The notes under the pieces were generated by a model. The model worked only from the letters and a program-made list of their open reading frames with translations, ran no database searches and had not been told where the DNA came from. A program made the position numbers and the translations under genes. Below, piece after piece: positions 15,270-23,840 of a DNA stretch of 31,347 nucleotides. Each line of letters begins with the position of its first letter. Within the stretch, counting starts at the first letter, position 1. The stretch comes from an uncultured beta proteobacterium (lineage in GTDB: Bacteria; Pseudomonadota; Gammaproteobacteria; Burkholderiales; Burkholderiaceae_C), in contig CAISIP010000270.1 in the NCBI GenBank assembly GCA_903885415.1, forward strand, positions 1-31,347, read 5' to 3'.

Positions 15270-17702
15270 TCAGCGCGACTGCGGGGCCATCTGCCAGACC
15301 GTTTGCGCGTAGTCGCGGATCGTCCGGTCGGAGGAAAAGGGCCCCATTCCTGCGACATTGGCGACCGCCTTGGCACACCACTGCGCCGGGTTGCGGTACA
15401 GCGCGTCAACCCGCTGGTGCGCCGCGACGTAAGACGCGTAATCGGCCAGCAGCAGGTAGTGGTCGCCGCCCCACAGCAGCGAGTCAACCAGCGCCGCATA
15501 GCGTCCCGGTTCCTCGGGCGTAAAGGCGTCGCCGGCAATCGCGTCTATCGCGCTGCGCAAAGCCGGGTCGGCCTCGTAATGGCGCATCGGGTGGTAGCCG
15601 CTGTGGCGCAGCGCGCGCACTTCGGCGGCGCCCATACCGAAGATGAATATGTTGTCGTCGCCGACCTGCTGGCGGATCTCGATATTGGCGCCGTCGTCGG
15701 TGCCGATGGTCAGCGCGCCGTTGAGCGCAAGCTTCATGTTGCCGGTTCCAGAGGCCTCGGTTCCGGCGGTCGATATCTGCTGCGACAGGTCGGCGCCGGG
15801 CATGATCATTTCGGCCACCGAGACGCCATAGTTGGGGATGAATACCAACTTGAGACGGTCGCCCACGCGCGGGTCGGCGTTGACGACGCTGGCGACGTCG
15901 TGGATCAGCTGGATGATGCTCTTGGCGCTGTGGTATGAAGACGCCGCCTTGCCGGCGACGATCACGGTGCGCGGGACCCAGTCGGCCTGCGGGTCGGCCA
16001 GGATGGCCTGGTAGCGGGTGACGACATGCAGCAGGTTGAGCAACTGGCGCTTGTATTCGTGGATGCGTTTGACCTGCACGTCGAACAGGCTGGCCGGATT
16101 GACCCGCACGCCGGTGCTGCGCGCGATGAGTGCCGCGAGCCGGTCTTTGTTGGCCTGTTTGATCGCCCAGAAGCGGCGCTGGAAAGCCGGCTCATGCTGG
16201 TGGGCGAGCAGGCCCTGCAGCCGTCCCAGATCCCAACGCCAGTCGCGGCCCAGCGTCGTGTCGATCAGCCCGGCGAGTCCCGGATTGGCCTGGGCGAGCC
16301 AACGCCGCGGCGTGACGCCGTTGGTCATGTTGGTAAAGCGACCGGGCCACAGGTCTGCAAAGTCGGAAAAGATGGTCTGCACCAGCAAGTCGGAATGGAG
16401 TTGGGAGACGCCGTTGACCTTGTGGCTGCCGACGATCGACAGGTGCGCCATGCGCACCCGGCGCTCGCCGTGCTCGTCAATCAACGACAGCCGGGCCAGG
16501 AAGCCGTGGTCGCCGGGACGGTGGCGCGCCGCCTCTTCCAGGAACTCCTTGTTAATGCGAAATATGATTTCCAAGTGGCGTGGCAGCACATGCTGCATCA
16601 GTCCGACCGACCAGGTCTCCAGCGCCTCGGGCATCAGCGTGTGGTTGGTATAGGAGAAGGTCCGCTGGCACAGGGTCCAGGCCTTGGCCCAGTCCATCGA
16701 CTGCTCGTCGCACAGCACCCGCATCAGTTCGGCCACGCCGATCGCCGGATGGGTGTCGTTGAGGTGGATGGCCACCTTGTCGGCCAGGTTGTCGAGCCCC
16801 GGGTTTTCTTCTAGGTGGCGCCTGAGCAGGTCCTGGATCGACGCGGATACGAAGAAGTACTCCTGTTTGAGCCGCAGCTCGCGACCGGCGGGCGTGCTGT
16901 CGTTGGGGTACAGCACCCAGGATAGGTTTTCGTATTCGTTCTTGGCGGTCGACGCGCGCGCGTAGTCGCCGGTGTTAAACAGGCCCAGGTCGATGTGCGC
17001 CGGCGCCACCGCCTTCCACAGTCGCAAGGTGCTGACATGCTCGGTGTTGTGACCGGGCACCACCATGTCATAGGCCTTGGCGATGACTTCGCCCGCGTGG
17101 CGCCAGACCACGGCGCCATGGTCATGCTCGACCCAGCCACCGAAGCGCACCGGGTAGTTCATGTCGACGCGCGGGAATTCCCACGGTGTTCCGTTTTGCA
17201 GCCAGGGATCCGGGTACTCCATCTGGCTGCCGGCGCTGATCTCCTGTGCGAACATGCCGTATTCGTAGCGGATTCCATAGCCAAAAGACGCGATCCCGAG
17301 CGTCGCCATCGAGTCCAGAAAGCAGGCGGCGAGTCGGCCCAGCCCGCCGTTGCCCAACGCGGCGTCGGGTTCGCAGTCCGCGACGTCTTCAAAGCGGCTC
17401 GCAAAGTGGCGCAATCCCTCGACGGCGGCGTCGCGCAGGTCGAGCGCAGCCAGCGCGTTGGACAGCGTACGTCCCACCAGGAACTCCATGGACAGGTAGC
17501 AGATCCGGCGCGCCTTGTCTTGGCGTTCGCGCGCCTGCACCTGTACCCAGCGCCGCGACAATTCGCGCCGTGCCACCTGCGCGAGCGCCTGCATCAGTTC
17601 GGCGGACGTCGCGCGGCGCGGGTCGACCGCCAATGCATGCAGCAATTGGTCGCCGATCGCGTCCCCTAGGTTGGCGGGCGCATGGGATGGGGTCTGGCTC
17701 AC
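15270..17702 (-). CDS. glgP: Glycogen phosphorylase
   Basis: This is an 810-residue PLP enzyme (EC 2.4.1.1, GT35) that releases glucose-1-phosphate from the ends of glycogen. Motifs include ICYLSMEFLVGRTLSNAL near residue 70, GNGGLGRLAACFLDSMATL near 120 and VHLNDTHPAIG-like IHLNDTHPAIGVAELMR. The PLP-binding segment EASGTGNMKLALNGALTIGT has Lys657 as the Schiff-base lysine. Length equals that of typical bacterial GlgP and no N-terminal extension of the animal regulatory kind is present. The start is a GTG at 17702 with an AGGGA sequence upstream; no ATG fits. It is the first gene of the leftward operon and faces glgC across 217 bases of shared control region. Confidence 0.96.
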   Translation of the reverse strand: MSQTPSHAPANLGDAIGDQLLHALAVDPRRATSAELMQALAQVARRELSRRWVQVQARERQDKARRICYLSMEFLVGRTLSNALAALDLRDAAVEGLRHFASRFEDVADCEPDAALGNGGLGRLAACFLDSMATLGIASFGYGIRYEYGMFAQEISAGSQMEYPDPWLQNGTPWEFPRVDMNYPVRFGGWVEHDHGAVVWRHAGEVIAKAYDMVVPGHNTEHVSTLRLWKAVAPAHIDLGLFNTGDYARASTAKNEYENLSWVLYPNDSTPAGRELRLKQEYFFVSASIQDLLRRHLEENPGLDNLADKVAIHLNDTHPAIGVAELMRVLCDEQSMDWAKAWTLCQRTFSYTNHTLMPEALETWSVGLMQHVLPRHLEIIFRINKEFLEEAARHRPGDHGFLARLSLIDEHGERRVRMAHLSIVGSHKVNGVSQLHSDLLVQTIFSDFADLWPGRFTNMTNGVTPRRWLAQANPGLAGLIDTTLGRDWRWDLGRLQGLLAHQHEPAFQRRFWAIKQANKDRLAALIARSTGVRVNPASLFDVQVKRIHEYKRQLLNLLHVVTRYQAILADPQADWVPRTVIVAGKAASSYHSAKSIIQLIHDVASVVNADPRVGDRLKLVFIPNYGVSVAEMIMPGADLSQQISTAGTEASGTGNMKLALNGALTIGTDDGANIEIRQQVGDDNIFIFGMGAAEVRALRHSGYHPMRHYEADPALRSAIDAIAGDAFTPEEPGRYAALVDSLLWGGDHYLLLADYASYVAAHQRVDALYRNPAQWCAKAVANVAGMGPFSSDRTIRDYAQTVWQMAPQSR

Positions 17703-17752
17703 GATGGGGTTCCCTGAAAGTCGGCAGCCTTATTCTGCTCCGAGCGGCATTG

Positions 17753-17768
17753 TGTGGCTTGAGCCACA
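17753..17768. promoter_or_regulatory. CRP-like dyad between glgP and glgC
   Basis: TGTGGCT-TG-AGCCACA is a perfect 7-bp inverted repeat with a 2-base centre. It has TGTG and CACA half-sites 8 bases apart, the spacing of CRP-family sites (TGTGA-N6-TCACA). The inner A/T of the consensus is G/C here. It lies 50 bases before glgP and 151 before glgC, so it could act on both. In E. coli glgC is cAMP-CRP activated; the transfer to this organism is inference. Confidence 0.45.
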
Positions 17769-17773
17769 AAGCG

Positions 17774-17817
17774 GCCCGCCGAACGGACCCGTTGCGCGCG
17801 CCATAGCGGGCTTTTTT
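17774..17817 (+). terminator. Terminator- or attenuator-like hairpin in the glgC leader
   Basis: GCCCGC (17774-17779) pairs with GCGGGC (17806-17811), followed directly by six T (17812-17817). Inside the long loop AACGG-AC-CCGTT (17782-17793) forms a further hairpin. On the + strand this has the shape of an intrinsic terminator about 100 bases before the glgC start, with no gene upstream on that strand. It could be an attenuator if glgC transcription starts before it, or it may be chance. Confidence 0.35.
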
Positions 17818-17919
17818 CACAATTTTCGCACGCGTGCATGCTGTCCGACTGCGTGGCAAGGCATCGGCATTAAGATGCTTCGGGATCGAAAAGCCCGCGA
17901 CCAAGGAAACAAGACACCT

Positions 17920-19188
17920 ATGCAATCCCGACAACTGGCGCAGGGACTGGACCTGCCCCGGCGAACGATCGCGCTGGTCCTGGCGGGAGGCCGTGGCAGC
18001 CGGCTGATGAACCTGACCGACCGTCGTGCCAAGCCCGCGGTGTACTTCGGGGGCAAGTTTCGCATCGTCGATTTCGCGCTGTCGAACTGCCTGAACTCGG
18101 GGGTGCGACGCATTGGCGTGATCACGCAGTACAAATCACACAGCCTGTTGCGCCACCTGCAGCGCGGCTGGGCCTTTCTCAAAAGCGAGATGAACGAATT
18201 CGTCGACCTGCTGCCGGCGCAGCAACGCAGCGACGACGAGAGTTGGTACCGCGGCACCGCCGACGCCGTCTACCAGAACCACGACATTTTGGAGAGTTAC
18301 GGTGCCGATTACATTTTGGTGCTGGCGGGCGACCATATCTACAAGATGAACTACGCGTTGATGCTCGCCGACCATCTGGAAAAGGGACGCGCCTGCACCA
18401 TTGCCTGCATACCGGTTGCGCGCGAGGAAGCCAGCGCCTTTGGCGTGATGGCGGTCGACGAGCACAATGTGATCACCGACTTTCTGGAAAAGCCGGTCGA
18501 TCCGCCGACTCTGCCGGGGCAGCCTGGCATGTGCTTGGCCAGCATGGGCATTTACATCTTCAATGCCCAGTACCTGTACGCCGAACTCGCGCGCGATATA
18601 GCCGACCCCGACTCCAGCCATGACTTCGGCAAGGACATCATTCCGCACGTGGTGCGCAATGGCGACGCCGCCGCGCATCCGTTTGCGCTCAGCAGCGTGC
18701 CCGGGGGCCCAGGCGAGGAGCCCTATTGGCGCGACGTCGGAACCATCGACGCCTACTGGGACGCCAACATCGACCTGACGGCCACCGACCCCCAACTCAA
18801 CTTGTATGACCGGCGCTGGCCGATCTGGACCTACCAGGCGCAGTTGCCGCCGGCCAAATTCGTCCACAACCAGCCCGATCGGTGCGGCACGGCCATCGAG
18901 TCGATGGTCTCGGGCGGCTGCATCGTGTCGGGCAAGGTATTCCGGTCGGTCCTATTTTCCAACGTGCGGGCGCGCTCGTATTCGCAGGTCAACTGGTCGG
19001 TGCTGCTGCCGGAGGTGCGCGTCGGTCGCCACGCGCGCCTGACACGAACGGTGGTCGATCGTGGGTGCCACATACCGGAGGGACTGGTCATTGGCGAAGA
19101 CGCGGCGCTCGACGCGCTGCGCTTTCACCGCAGCCCCAACGGCATCTGCCTGGTTACCGCCGATATGCTGGAGAAAATCGCAGCATGA
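17920..19188 (+). CDS. glgC: Glucose-1-phosphate adenylyltransferase (ADP-glucose pyrophosphorylase)
   Basis: This is a 422-residue allosteric enzyme (EC 2.7.7.27) making ADP-glucose from ATP and glucose-1-phosphate, the committed step of glycogen synthesis. The nucleotidyltransferase loop LVLAGGRGSRLMNLTDRRAKPAV spans residues 19-41. Lys38 of RAKPA aligns with the activator-site lysine 39 of E. coli GlgC. FGGKFRIVDFALSNCLNSG follows, then WYRGTADAVYQN and VLAGDHIYKMNY, then IIPHVVRNG. The C-terminal third is the left-handed beta-helix (SMVSGGCIVSGKVFRSVLFSNVRARS). The ATG at 17920 has AAGGAA 11 bases upstream, and the length matches the family (431 in E. coli). The stop overlaps glgA as ATGA, so the two synthesis enzymes are probably translationally coupled. 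Confidence 0.97.
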   Translation: MQSRQLAQGLDLPRRTIALVLAGGRGSRLMNLTDRRAKPAVYFGGKFRIVDFALSNCLNSGVRRIGVITQYKSHSLLRHLQRGWAFLKSEMNEFVDLLPAQQRSDDESWYRGTADAVYQNHDILESYGADYILVLAGDHIYKMNYALMLADHLEKGRACTIACIPVAREEASAFGVMAVDEHNVITDFLEKPVDPPTLPGQPGMCLASMGIYIFNAQYLYAELARDIADPDSSHDFGKDIIPHVVRNGDAAAHPFALSSVPGGPGEEPYWRDVGTIDAYWDANIDLTATDPQLNLYDRRWPIWTYQAQLPPAKFVHNQPDRCGTAIESMVSGGCIVSGKVFRSVLFSNVRARSYSQVNWSVLLPEVRVGRHARLTRTVVDRGCHIPEGLVIGEDAALDALRFHRSPNGICLVTADMLEKIAA

Positions 19189-20642
19189 AGATTCTGCACG
19201 CGGCCGCCGAAATGTTCCCGCTGGTCAAGACCGGTGGGCTGGCCGATGTGATCGGTGCGCTGCCGCAGGCGCTGGCTGCCGAAGGCGCCGAGGTGCGACT
19301 GCTGCTTCCCGGCCTGCCGGCGGTGCTGCAGGGGCTGGCGCAGCCACGAAGGGTGTGCGATATCGGCGCGGTGTTTGGCGCCGCGCGGGTGACGCTATGG
19401 TTTGGCAGGTTCGCGCACAGCGGCGTCGACGCCTATGTGGTCGACGCCCCCTATTTGTACTGCCGCCCTGGCAACCCCTACCAGGACGCGGCCGGTATCG
19501 CCTGGAGCGACAACGCGCAGCGCTTCGCCCTGCTGGGCTGGGTGGCGGCGCATCTGGCAGCGGGCGAACTCGACAGCGCATGGACGCCTGAACTGCTGCA
19601 CGCCCACGACTGGCACGCGGGGCTGGCCTGCGCCTATGTCGCTGCGCATCCGGGAACGCGCGCCGCGACGGTGTTCACCGTTCACAACCTGCAGTACCAG
19701 GGGCTGTTTGACGCGGCCGACTACCACCTGACCGGGCTGCCATCGCGCTTCATGGCACGCAGCGGGCTGGAATTTCACGGCCAGGTTTCGTTCATGAAGG
19801 CGGGTCTGAGCTTTTCGCAGCGGGTGACGACGGTGAGCAGCAGCTACGCCGCCGAAATTACCACCGAGGCCTTTGGCTGTGGCATGGACGGCGTGTTGCG
19901 CGCGCGCGCGGGTGACCTGTGCGGAATCCTCAACGGCGTCGACGGCGCGGTATGGAATCCGCAGACCGACACCGCCATCGCCCGGCCCTACTCCCGCACG
20001 GCGATGCACGGCAAGGCCGAATGCAAGGCGCGGCTGCAGCAGGCGCTAGGGCTGCAGGTGGACCCGCAGGCGCCGCTGTTCGCAGTCGTCAGCCGGCTGA
20101 GCCCGCAAAAAGGCCTGGATCTGGTGCTGGCCGTCCTGCCCGAACTGCTGGCGCAGGGCGCGCAATTGGTGCTGCAGGGCAGCGGCGACGCCGATTTGGA
20201 ACAGGCCTTCGCCGACGCCGCGCTGCGCTTTCGCGGGCAGGTCGCGGTGCGACTGGTCTACGACGAGGCTTACGCGCACCAGATCATCGCCGGCGCCGAC
20301 GCGATCGTGCTGCCGTCGCGCTTCGAGCCCTGCGGCCTGACCCAGCTCTACGGACTTCGATACGCAACGATTCCGGTCGTGCGCCGTGTGGGCGGACTGA
20401 TCGACACCGTCGTCGATGCCGACGCGCAGGCGCTTGCCGAAAAACGCGCTACCGGCTTCGCATTCGGCCCTGCCAGCGCCGACGCGCTGGCGCAGGCGCT
20501 GTCGCGCGCCGTCGCCATGTACCGCCAGCGCGCAGCATGGGCGGGGCTGATGGACAACGCGATGGCGCAGGACTTTTCCTGGGCCAAGGCGGCGAAAAGC
20601 TACATGCAGCTGTACCGCGATATGCTGGCGCCGCGCGCATAA
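19185..20642 (+). CDS. glgA: Glycogen synthase (ADP-glucose type)
   Basis: This is a 485-residue GT5 glycosyltransferase (EC 2.4.1.21) that extends alpha-1,4-glucan from ADP-glucose. The N-terminus MKILHAAAEMFPLVKTGGLADVIGALP contains the KTGGL motif with Lys15, the ADP-glucose-binding lysine in E. coli GlgA. LLHAHDWHAGLACAYV near residue 138, FTVHNLQYQGLF and LCGILNGVDGAVWNP follow. The second Rossmann domain has VVSRLSPQKGLDLVL and the catalytic-loop segment LPSRFEPCGLTQLYGLRYATIPVVRRVGGLIDTV. The start overlaps the glgC stop (ATGA). The phosphomutase gene follows 24 bases after its stop, so the three genes probably form one operon. Confidence 0.97.
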   Translation: MKILHAAAEMFPLVKTGGLADVIGALPQALAAEGAEVRLLLPGLPAVLQGLAQPRRVCDIGAVFGAARVTLWFGRFAHSGVDAYVVDAPYLYCRPGNPYQDAAGIAWSDNAQRFALLGWVAAHLAAGELDSAWTPELLHAHDWHAGLACAYVAAHPGTRAATVFTVHNLQYQGLFDAADYHLTGLPSRFMARSGLEFHGQVSFMKAGLSFSQRVTTVSSSYAAEITTEAFGCGMDGVLRARAGDLCGILNGVDGAVWNPQTDTAIARPYSRTAMHGKAECKARLQQALGLQVDPQAPLFAVVSRLSPQKGLDLVLAVLPELLAQGAQLVLQGSGDADLEQAFADAALRFRGQVAVRLVYDEAYAHQIIAGADAIVLPSRFEPCGLTQLYGLRYATIPVVRRVGGLIDTVVDADAQALAEKRATGFAFGPASADALAQALSRAVAMYRQRAAWAGLMDNAMAQDFSWAKAAKSYMQLYRDMLAPRA

Positions 20643-20666
20643 CCCCACGATCACAGGAACGAAAAA

Positions 20667-22049
20667 ATGCAACTGGACGCTTCCATCTTCAAGGCCTACG
20701 ACATCCGAGGCGTCGTACCGTCAACCGTCAACGAGCAGGTGGCCGAGGCCCTGGGCAAGGCTTTTGGCAGCCTGGCGTGCGCGCAGGGCGAGCGCAGGGT
20801 CGCGGTCGGGCGCGACGGGCGCTTGAGCGGCCCCTCGCTAAGCGCGGCGCTGGTGCGCGGATTGGTGGCAGCCGGCATCGAGGTGATCGACATCGGCATG
20901 GTGACGACGCCGATGCTTTACTTCGCAGCCAACACCGTATGTTCAAGCGGTATCCAGGTGACCGGAAGCCACAACCCCCGGGACTACAACGGTTTCAAGA
21001 TGGTGTTGGGCAACCGGGCGATCTATGGCGAGGACATACAGGCGCTGCGGCGCGTGATGCTCGAGCAGGCCTGGACGCTGCGCGACGGTGGCAGCGTTCG
21101 CAACCTCAATGTGCTGGCGCCGTATACGGCGCGCATCGTGTCCGACATCAAGCTGTCGCGCCCGATGAAAATCGTCGTCGACTGCGGCAACGGCGTAGCC
21201 GGGGCGTCGGCGCCCGGCCTGCTGCGGGCGATTGGCTGCGAAGTCATCGAACTCTTCAGCGAGGTCGACGGCAACTTTCCCAATCACCATCCGGACCCGA
21301 GCAAGCCTGAGAACCTGCGCGACCTGATCGCCACGCTGGGCAGCACCGACGCCGAACTCGGACTGGCTTTTGACGGCGACGGTGACCGGCTTGGCATCGT
21401 CACCAAGCAGGGAAACACGATCTATCCGGACCGCCAGATGATTCTGTTCGCCCGCGACGTGCTATCGCGTGTGCCCGGTGGAACCATCATTTTCGACGTC
21501 AAGTGCTCGCAGCGGCTCGCGCCTGCCATCGAGGCGGCTGGCGGCGTCGCGCTGATGTACAAGACCGGGCATTCGCTGATCAAGGCGCGCATGCAGGAGA
21601 TCGGTTCGCCGCTGGGCGGCGAAATGAGCGGCCACATATTTTTCAAGGAGCGCTGGTTCGGCTTTGACGACGGAACCTACGCCGGTGCCCGACTGCTCGA
21701 GATCGTCAGCCGCGTATCCGACGCGAGCGCGGCGCTCGACGCGTTGCCGACCAGCTTTTCAACCCCCGAACTCAATGTGTCCTGCGTCGAAGGGCAGGGG
21801 CCCGCGCTGGTTGAGCGCGCGGTGGCGCTGGTGAATTTTCCGGCGCCGGCTAGGCTCACCACCATCGATGGCCTGCGGGTTGACTGGCCCGACGGCTTTG
21901 GCTTGATGCGGGCGTCGAACACGACGCCGGTACTGGTGCTGCGCTTTGAGGGACACACCAGCGAGGCGCTGCATCGGATCGAGTCTGACATGCTCGCGTT
22001 GCTGCGGCGGGTGAAGCCCGACGCCGTCGTCGGCGACAGCGTGCACTGA
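20667..22049 (+). CDS. Phosphomannomutase/phosphoglucomutase (AlgC type)
   Basis: This is a 460-residue member of the alpha-D-phosphohexomutase family, converting glucose-6-phosphate and glucose-1-phosphate (and the mannose pair). The phospho-serine loop is VTGSHNPRDYNGFKM with Ser101. The Mg-binding loop LAFDGDGDRLGIV has Asp236, Asp238 and Asp240. The sugar-specificity loop GGEMSGHIFFKERWFGFDDG is of the dual PMM/PGM kind. The C-terminal phosphate-binding domain ends with LMRASNTTPVLVLRFEGH. AGGAAC precedes the ATG. Placed directly after glgC-glgA it most likely supplies glucose-1-phosphate for glycogen, but it may also serve polysaccharide or LPS precursors. Gene names used elsewhere include algC, manB and pgm; none is assigned here. 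Confidence 0.94.
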   Translation: MQLDASIFKAYDIRGVVPSTVNEQVAEALGKAFGSLACAQGERRVAVGRDGRLSGPSLSAALVRGLVAAGIEVIDIGMVTTPMLYFAANTVCSSGIQVTGSHNPRDYNGFKMVLGNRAIYGEDIQALRRVMLEQAWTLRDGGSVRNLNVLAPYTARIVSDIKLSRPMKIVVDCGNGVAGASAPGLLRAIGCEVIELFSEVDGNFPNHHPDPSKPENLRDLIATLGSTDAELGLAFDGDGDRLGIVTKQGNTIYPDRQMILFARDVLSRVPGGTIIFDVKCSQRLAPAIEAAGGVALMYKTGHSLIKARMQEIGSPLGGEMSGHIFFKERWFGFDDGTYAGARLLEIVSRVSDASAALDALPTSFSTPELNVSCVEGQGPALVERAVALVNFPAPARLTTIDGLRVDWPDGFGLMRASNTTPVLVLRFEGHTSEALHRIESDMLALLRRVKPDAVVGDSVH

Positions 22050-22100
22050 GGCTGCTGATGCCGACCGCGGCGGGGTTGCCGGGGCCTGGCCGGATGCGGC

Positions 22101-23414
22101 CTACTTGACCAGCAGCGCGTCGATTGCGAGCAGATCCTCTGGCCGCAGCGATCCGTTGGCTTGGCGCAGCTTCAGCCCGCCGACCAGAACGTCGTAGCGC
22201 GCCTTTGCCAAGTCGCGCTTGGTCTGGAATAGCTGGCTTTGGGCGTTGAGCACGTCGATGTTGATGCGAACGCCGACCTGGTAGCCGAGCTTGTTGGCGT
22301 CGAGTGCGCTCTGGCTCGACGCTTCGGCCGCCTGCAGCGCGCGCGCCTGCCCCTGGCCCGACAACACGCCGAAGAAGGCAGTCCGCGTCGCCTGCGAGAT
22401 GGTTCTGCGCGCCGCCTCCAGGTCGGTTCGCGCCTTGTCTTCCAACGCCAGCGTTTCCTTCACCCGGTTCTGGATCGAGAAGCCGGAAAACAGGGGCATG
22501 TTGAAGGCCAGTGCGACCGTGGCCACGCTGGCTTTGTAGGAGGTGCGCGACGACGAGGTTCCGTCGTTGTTCGACATGGCGTAGCTGGCGTTGAGGTCCA
22601 GCGTCGGCTTGCTTGCGGCCTGGGCCTTTTGCGTCTCGAGCTGCGCTACCTCCAGGGCCAGCGCCAATTGGCGCAATTGCGGGTGCAGCTCTGCCGCCTG
22701 GTTGACCCATACCCTGACGTCGTCGGGCAGCATGGCCGGCAGTATGACCGGCGGCGTCAACGGCTTGGGCGAGGCCTCGGTCTTGCCGACCAGTTGGTCG
22801 AGCGCAATCTTCTTCACCCGCAGGTCATTTTCGGCGGCAATTTGCTGCGCGAGCACCAGATCGAAGCGCGCCTGTGCCTCGCGGGTGTCGGTAATGGTGC
22901 TGGTTCCGACCTCGAAGTTGCGCACCGCCGAAGCGAGCTGCTCGGACACGGCGGTCTTTTGCGCCGTTACAAAAGTCAGCGCGTCGAGCGCGGCAAGCAC
23001 GTCGAAATACGACTGGCTCACCCGCACCAGCAGATCCTGCTCCGCGCTCAGCAACTGCGCCTGCGCCGTGATGACCGACCGCAGGCCCTGATCGAAGGTG
23101 ATCTGGTTGGCCGGCCGGTACAGCGGATGCGAGCCGCTGAGCGTTGCGCTCTGGCTACCGAAAGCGGTGCTCGCCAACTTGGTATCAGGGTCCACTGAAG
23201 AGCGGCTGATCGCCATGCCAAGGTTGGCGGTAGGCAGCAGGCCCGCGCGCGCCTGCTCGGCCTTGGCTGCGGTGGCCTCGTACTGCGACTGGACCGATTG
23301 GAAGCTGGCGTCGTACGCGCGGGCGGCCTGGTACAGATCGACCAGGCTCTGGGCGTGTGCGGGCAGCGTGGCTAGCAGCGCTGCCACAAGGGGTATCAGG
23401 CGAAACGGTGTCAT
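22101..23414 (-). CDS. tolC: TolC-family outer-membrane channel protein
   Basis: This 437-residue outer-membrane efflux or secretion channel subunit is expected to be a trimer of two internal repeats. The signal peptide is residues 1-22 (LIPLVAALLATLPAHA, cleavage before QSLVDLYQ). The mature start LVDLYQAARAYDASFQSVQSQYEATAAKAEQARAGLLPT is typical of TolC. The long coiled helices contain many Ala, Gln and Glu. GYQVGVRINIDVLNAQSQLFQTKRDLAKARYDVLVGGLKLRQANGSL is the conserved second-repeat end. The ATG at 23414 follows a clear AGGAAA, so the TTG at 23432 is not needed. It lies 71 bases after the rhodanese gene in a leftward row that also holds an RND adaptor and permease, so it probably is their channel. 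Confidence 0.93.
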   Translation of the reverse strand: MTPFRLIPLVAALLATLPAHAQSLVDLYQAARAYDASFQSVQSQYEATAAKAEQARAGLLPTANLGMAISRSSVDPDTKLASTAFGSQSATLSGSHPLYRPANQITFDQGLRSVITAQAQLLSAEQDLLVRVSQSYFDVLAALDALTFVTAQKTAVSEQLASAVRNFEVGTSTITDTREAQARFDLVLAQQIAAENDLRVKKIALDQLVGKTEASPKPLTPPVILPAMLPDDVRVWVNQAAELHPQLRQLALALEVAQLETQKAQAASKPTLDLNASYAMSNNDGTSSSRTSYKASVATVALAFNMPLFSGFSIQNRVKETLALEDKARTDLEAARRTISQATRTAFFGVLSGQGQARALQAAEASSQSALDANKLGYQVGVRINIDVLNAQSQLFQTKRDLAKARYDVLVGGLKLRQANGSLRPEDLLAIDALLVK

Positions 23415-23485
23415 GGGTTTCCTGTAGGGCAATGGGCGGGTGTGGCGCTAGGGGGGTCTGTGTGGTGGGCAGGCCTGCGCTTAGC

Positions 23486-23827
23486 TTAGTAACGCGCCAC
23501 GCTGCTGTCGAATTCTTGGGCCCAGGCGTCGATGCCCCCGGCGATATTGACTACATGAGAGAAGCCCTTTGCCTGCAAGAAGCTGGCGACCTGCAAGCTG
23601 CGCGCGCCGTGGTGGCACAGGCAGGCGATCGGCTGGGCCGGATCGAGCTCGGACAGCCGTTCCGGTACGCTGCCCATCGGTATGGTGCGCAGCGTGAAGG
23701 CGCCGGGCCCCACACTGGCAGCGCGCAATTCGAGTTCTTCGCGCACGTCCAAGACAACGGGTTCGCCAATGCGGCGCGCCGACTCCAGCCAAGCGGGCAG
23801 TTCGCGGGGGCTGACTTGCTCGATCAT
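23486..23827 (-). CDS. Single-domain rhodanese-like sulfurtransferase
   Basis: This is a 113-residue cytoplasmic rhodanese domain. VVLDVREELELRAASVGPGAFTLRTIPMGSVPERLSEL is the typical first half. The active loop is CHHGARS with Cys71 as persulfide carrier, and SLQVASFLQAKGFSHVVNIAGGIDAWAQEFD is the classic C-terminal half. It probably moves sulfane sulfur for thiolation or detoxification; the acceptor is unknown. It starts 13 bases after the pcm stop, so the two are very likely co-transcribed. The pair next to tolC is, from memory, a common order in Burkholderiales. No signal peptide is present. Confidence 0.92.
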   Translation of the reverse strand: MIEQVSPRELPAWLESARRIGEPVVLDVREELELRAASVGPGAFTLRTIPMGSVPERLSELDPAQPIACLCHHGARSLQVASFLQAKGFSHVVNIAGGIDAWAQEFDSSVARY

Positions 23828-23840
23828 GCAGGCCTTTGCT

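Noticed and set aside
13048..15381. A longer GlgB starting at 15381
   Set aside because: It would overlap glgP by over 100 bases. The start at 15231 puts the catalytic residues at 405, 458 and 526, as in E. coli GlgB.
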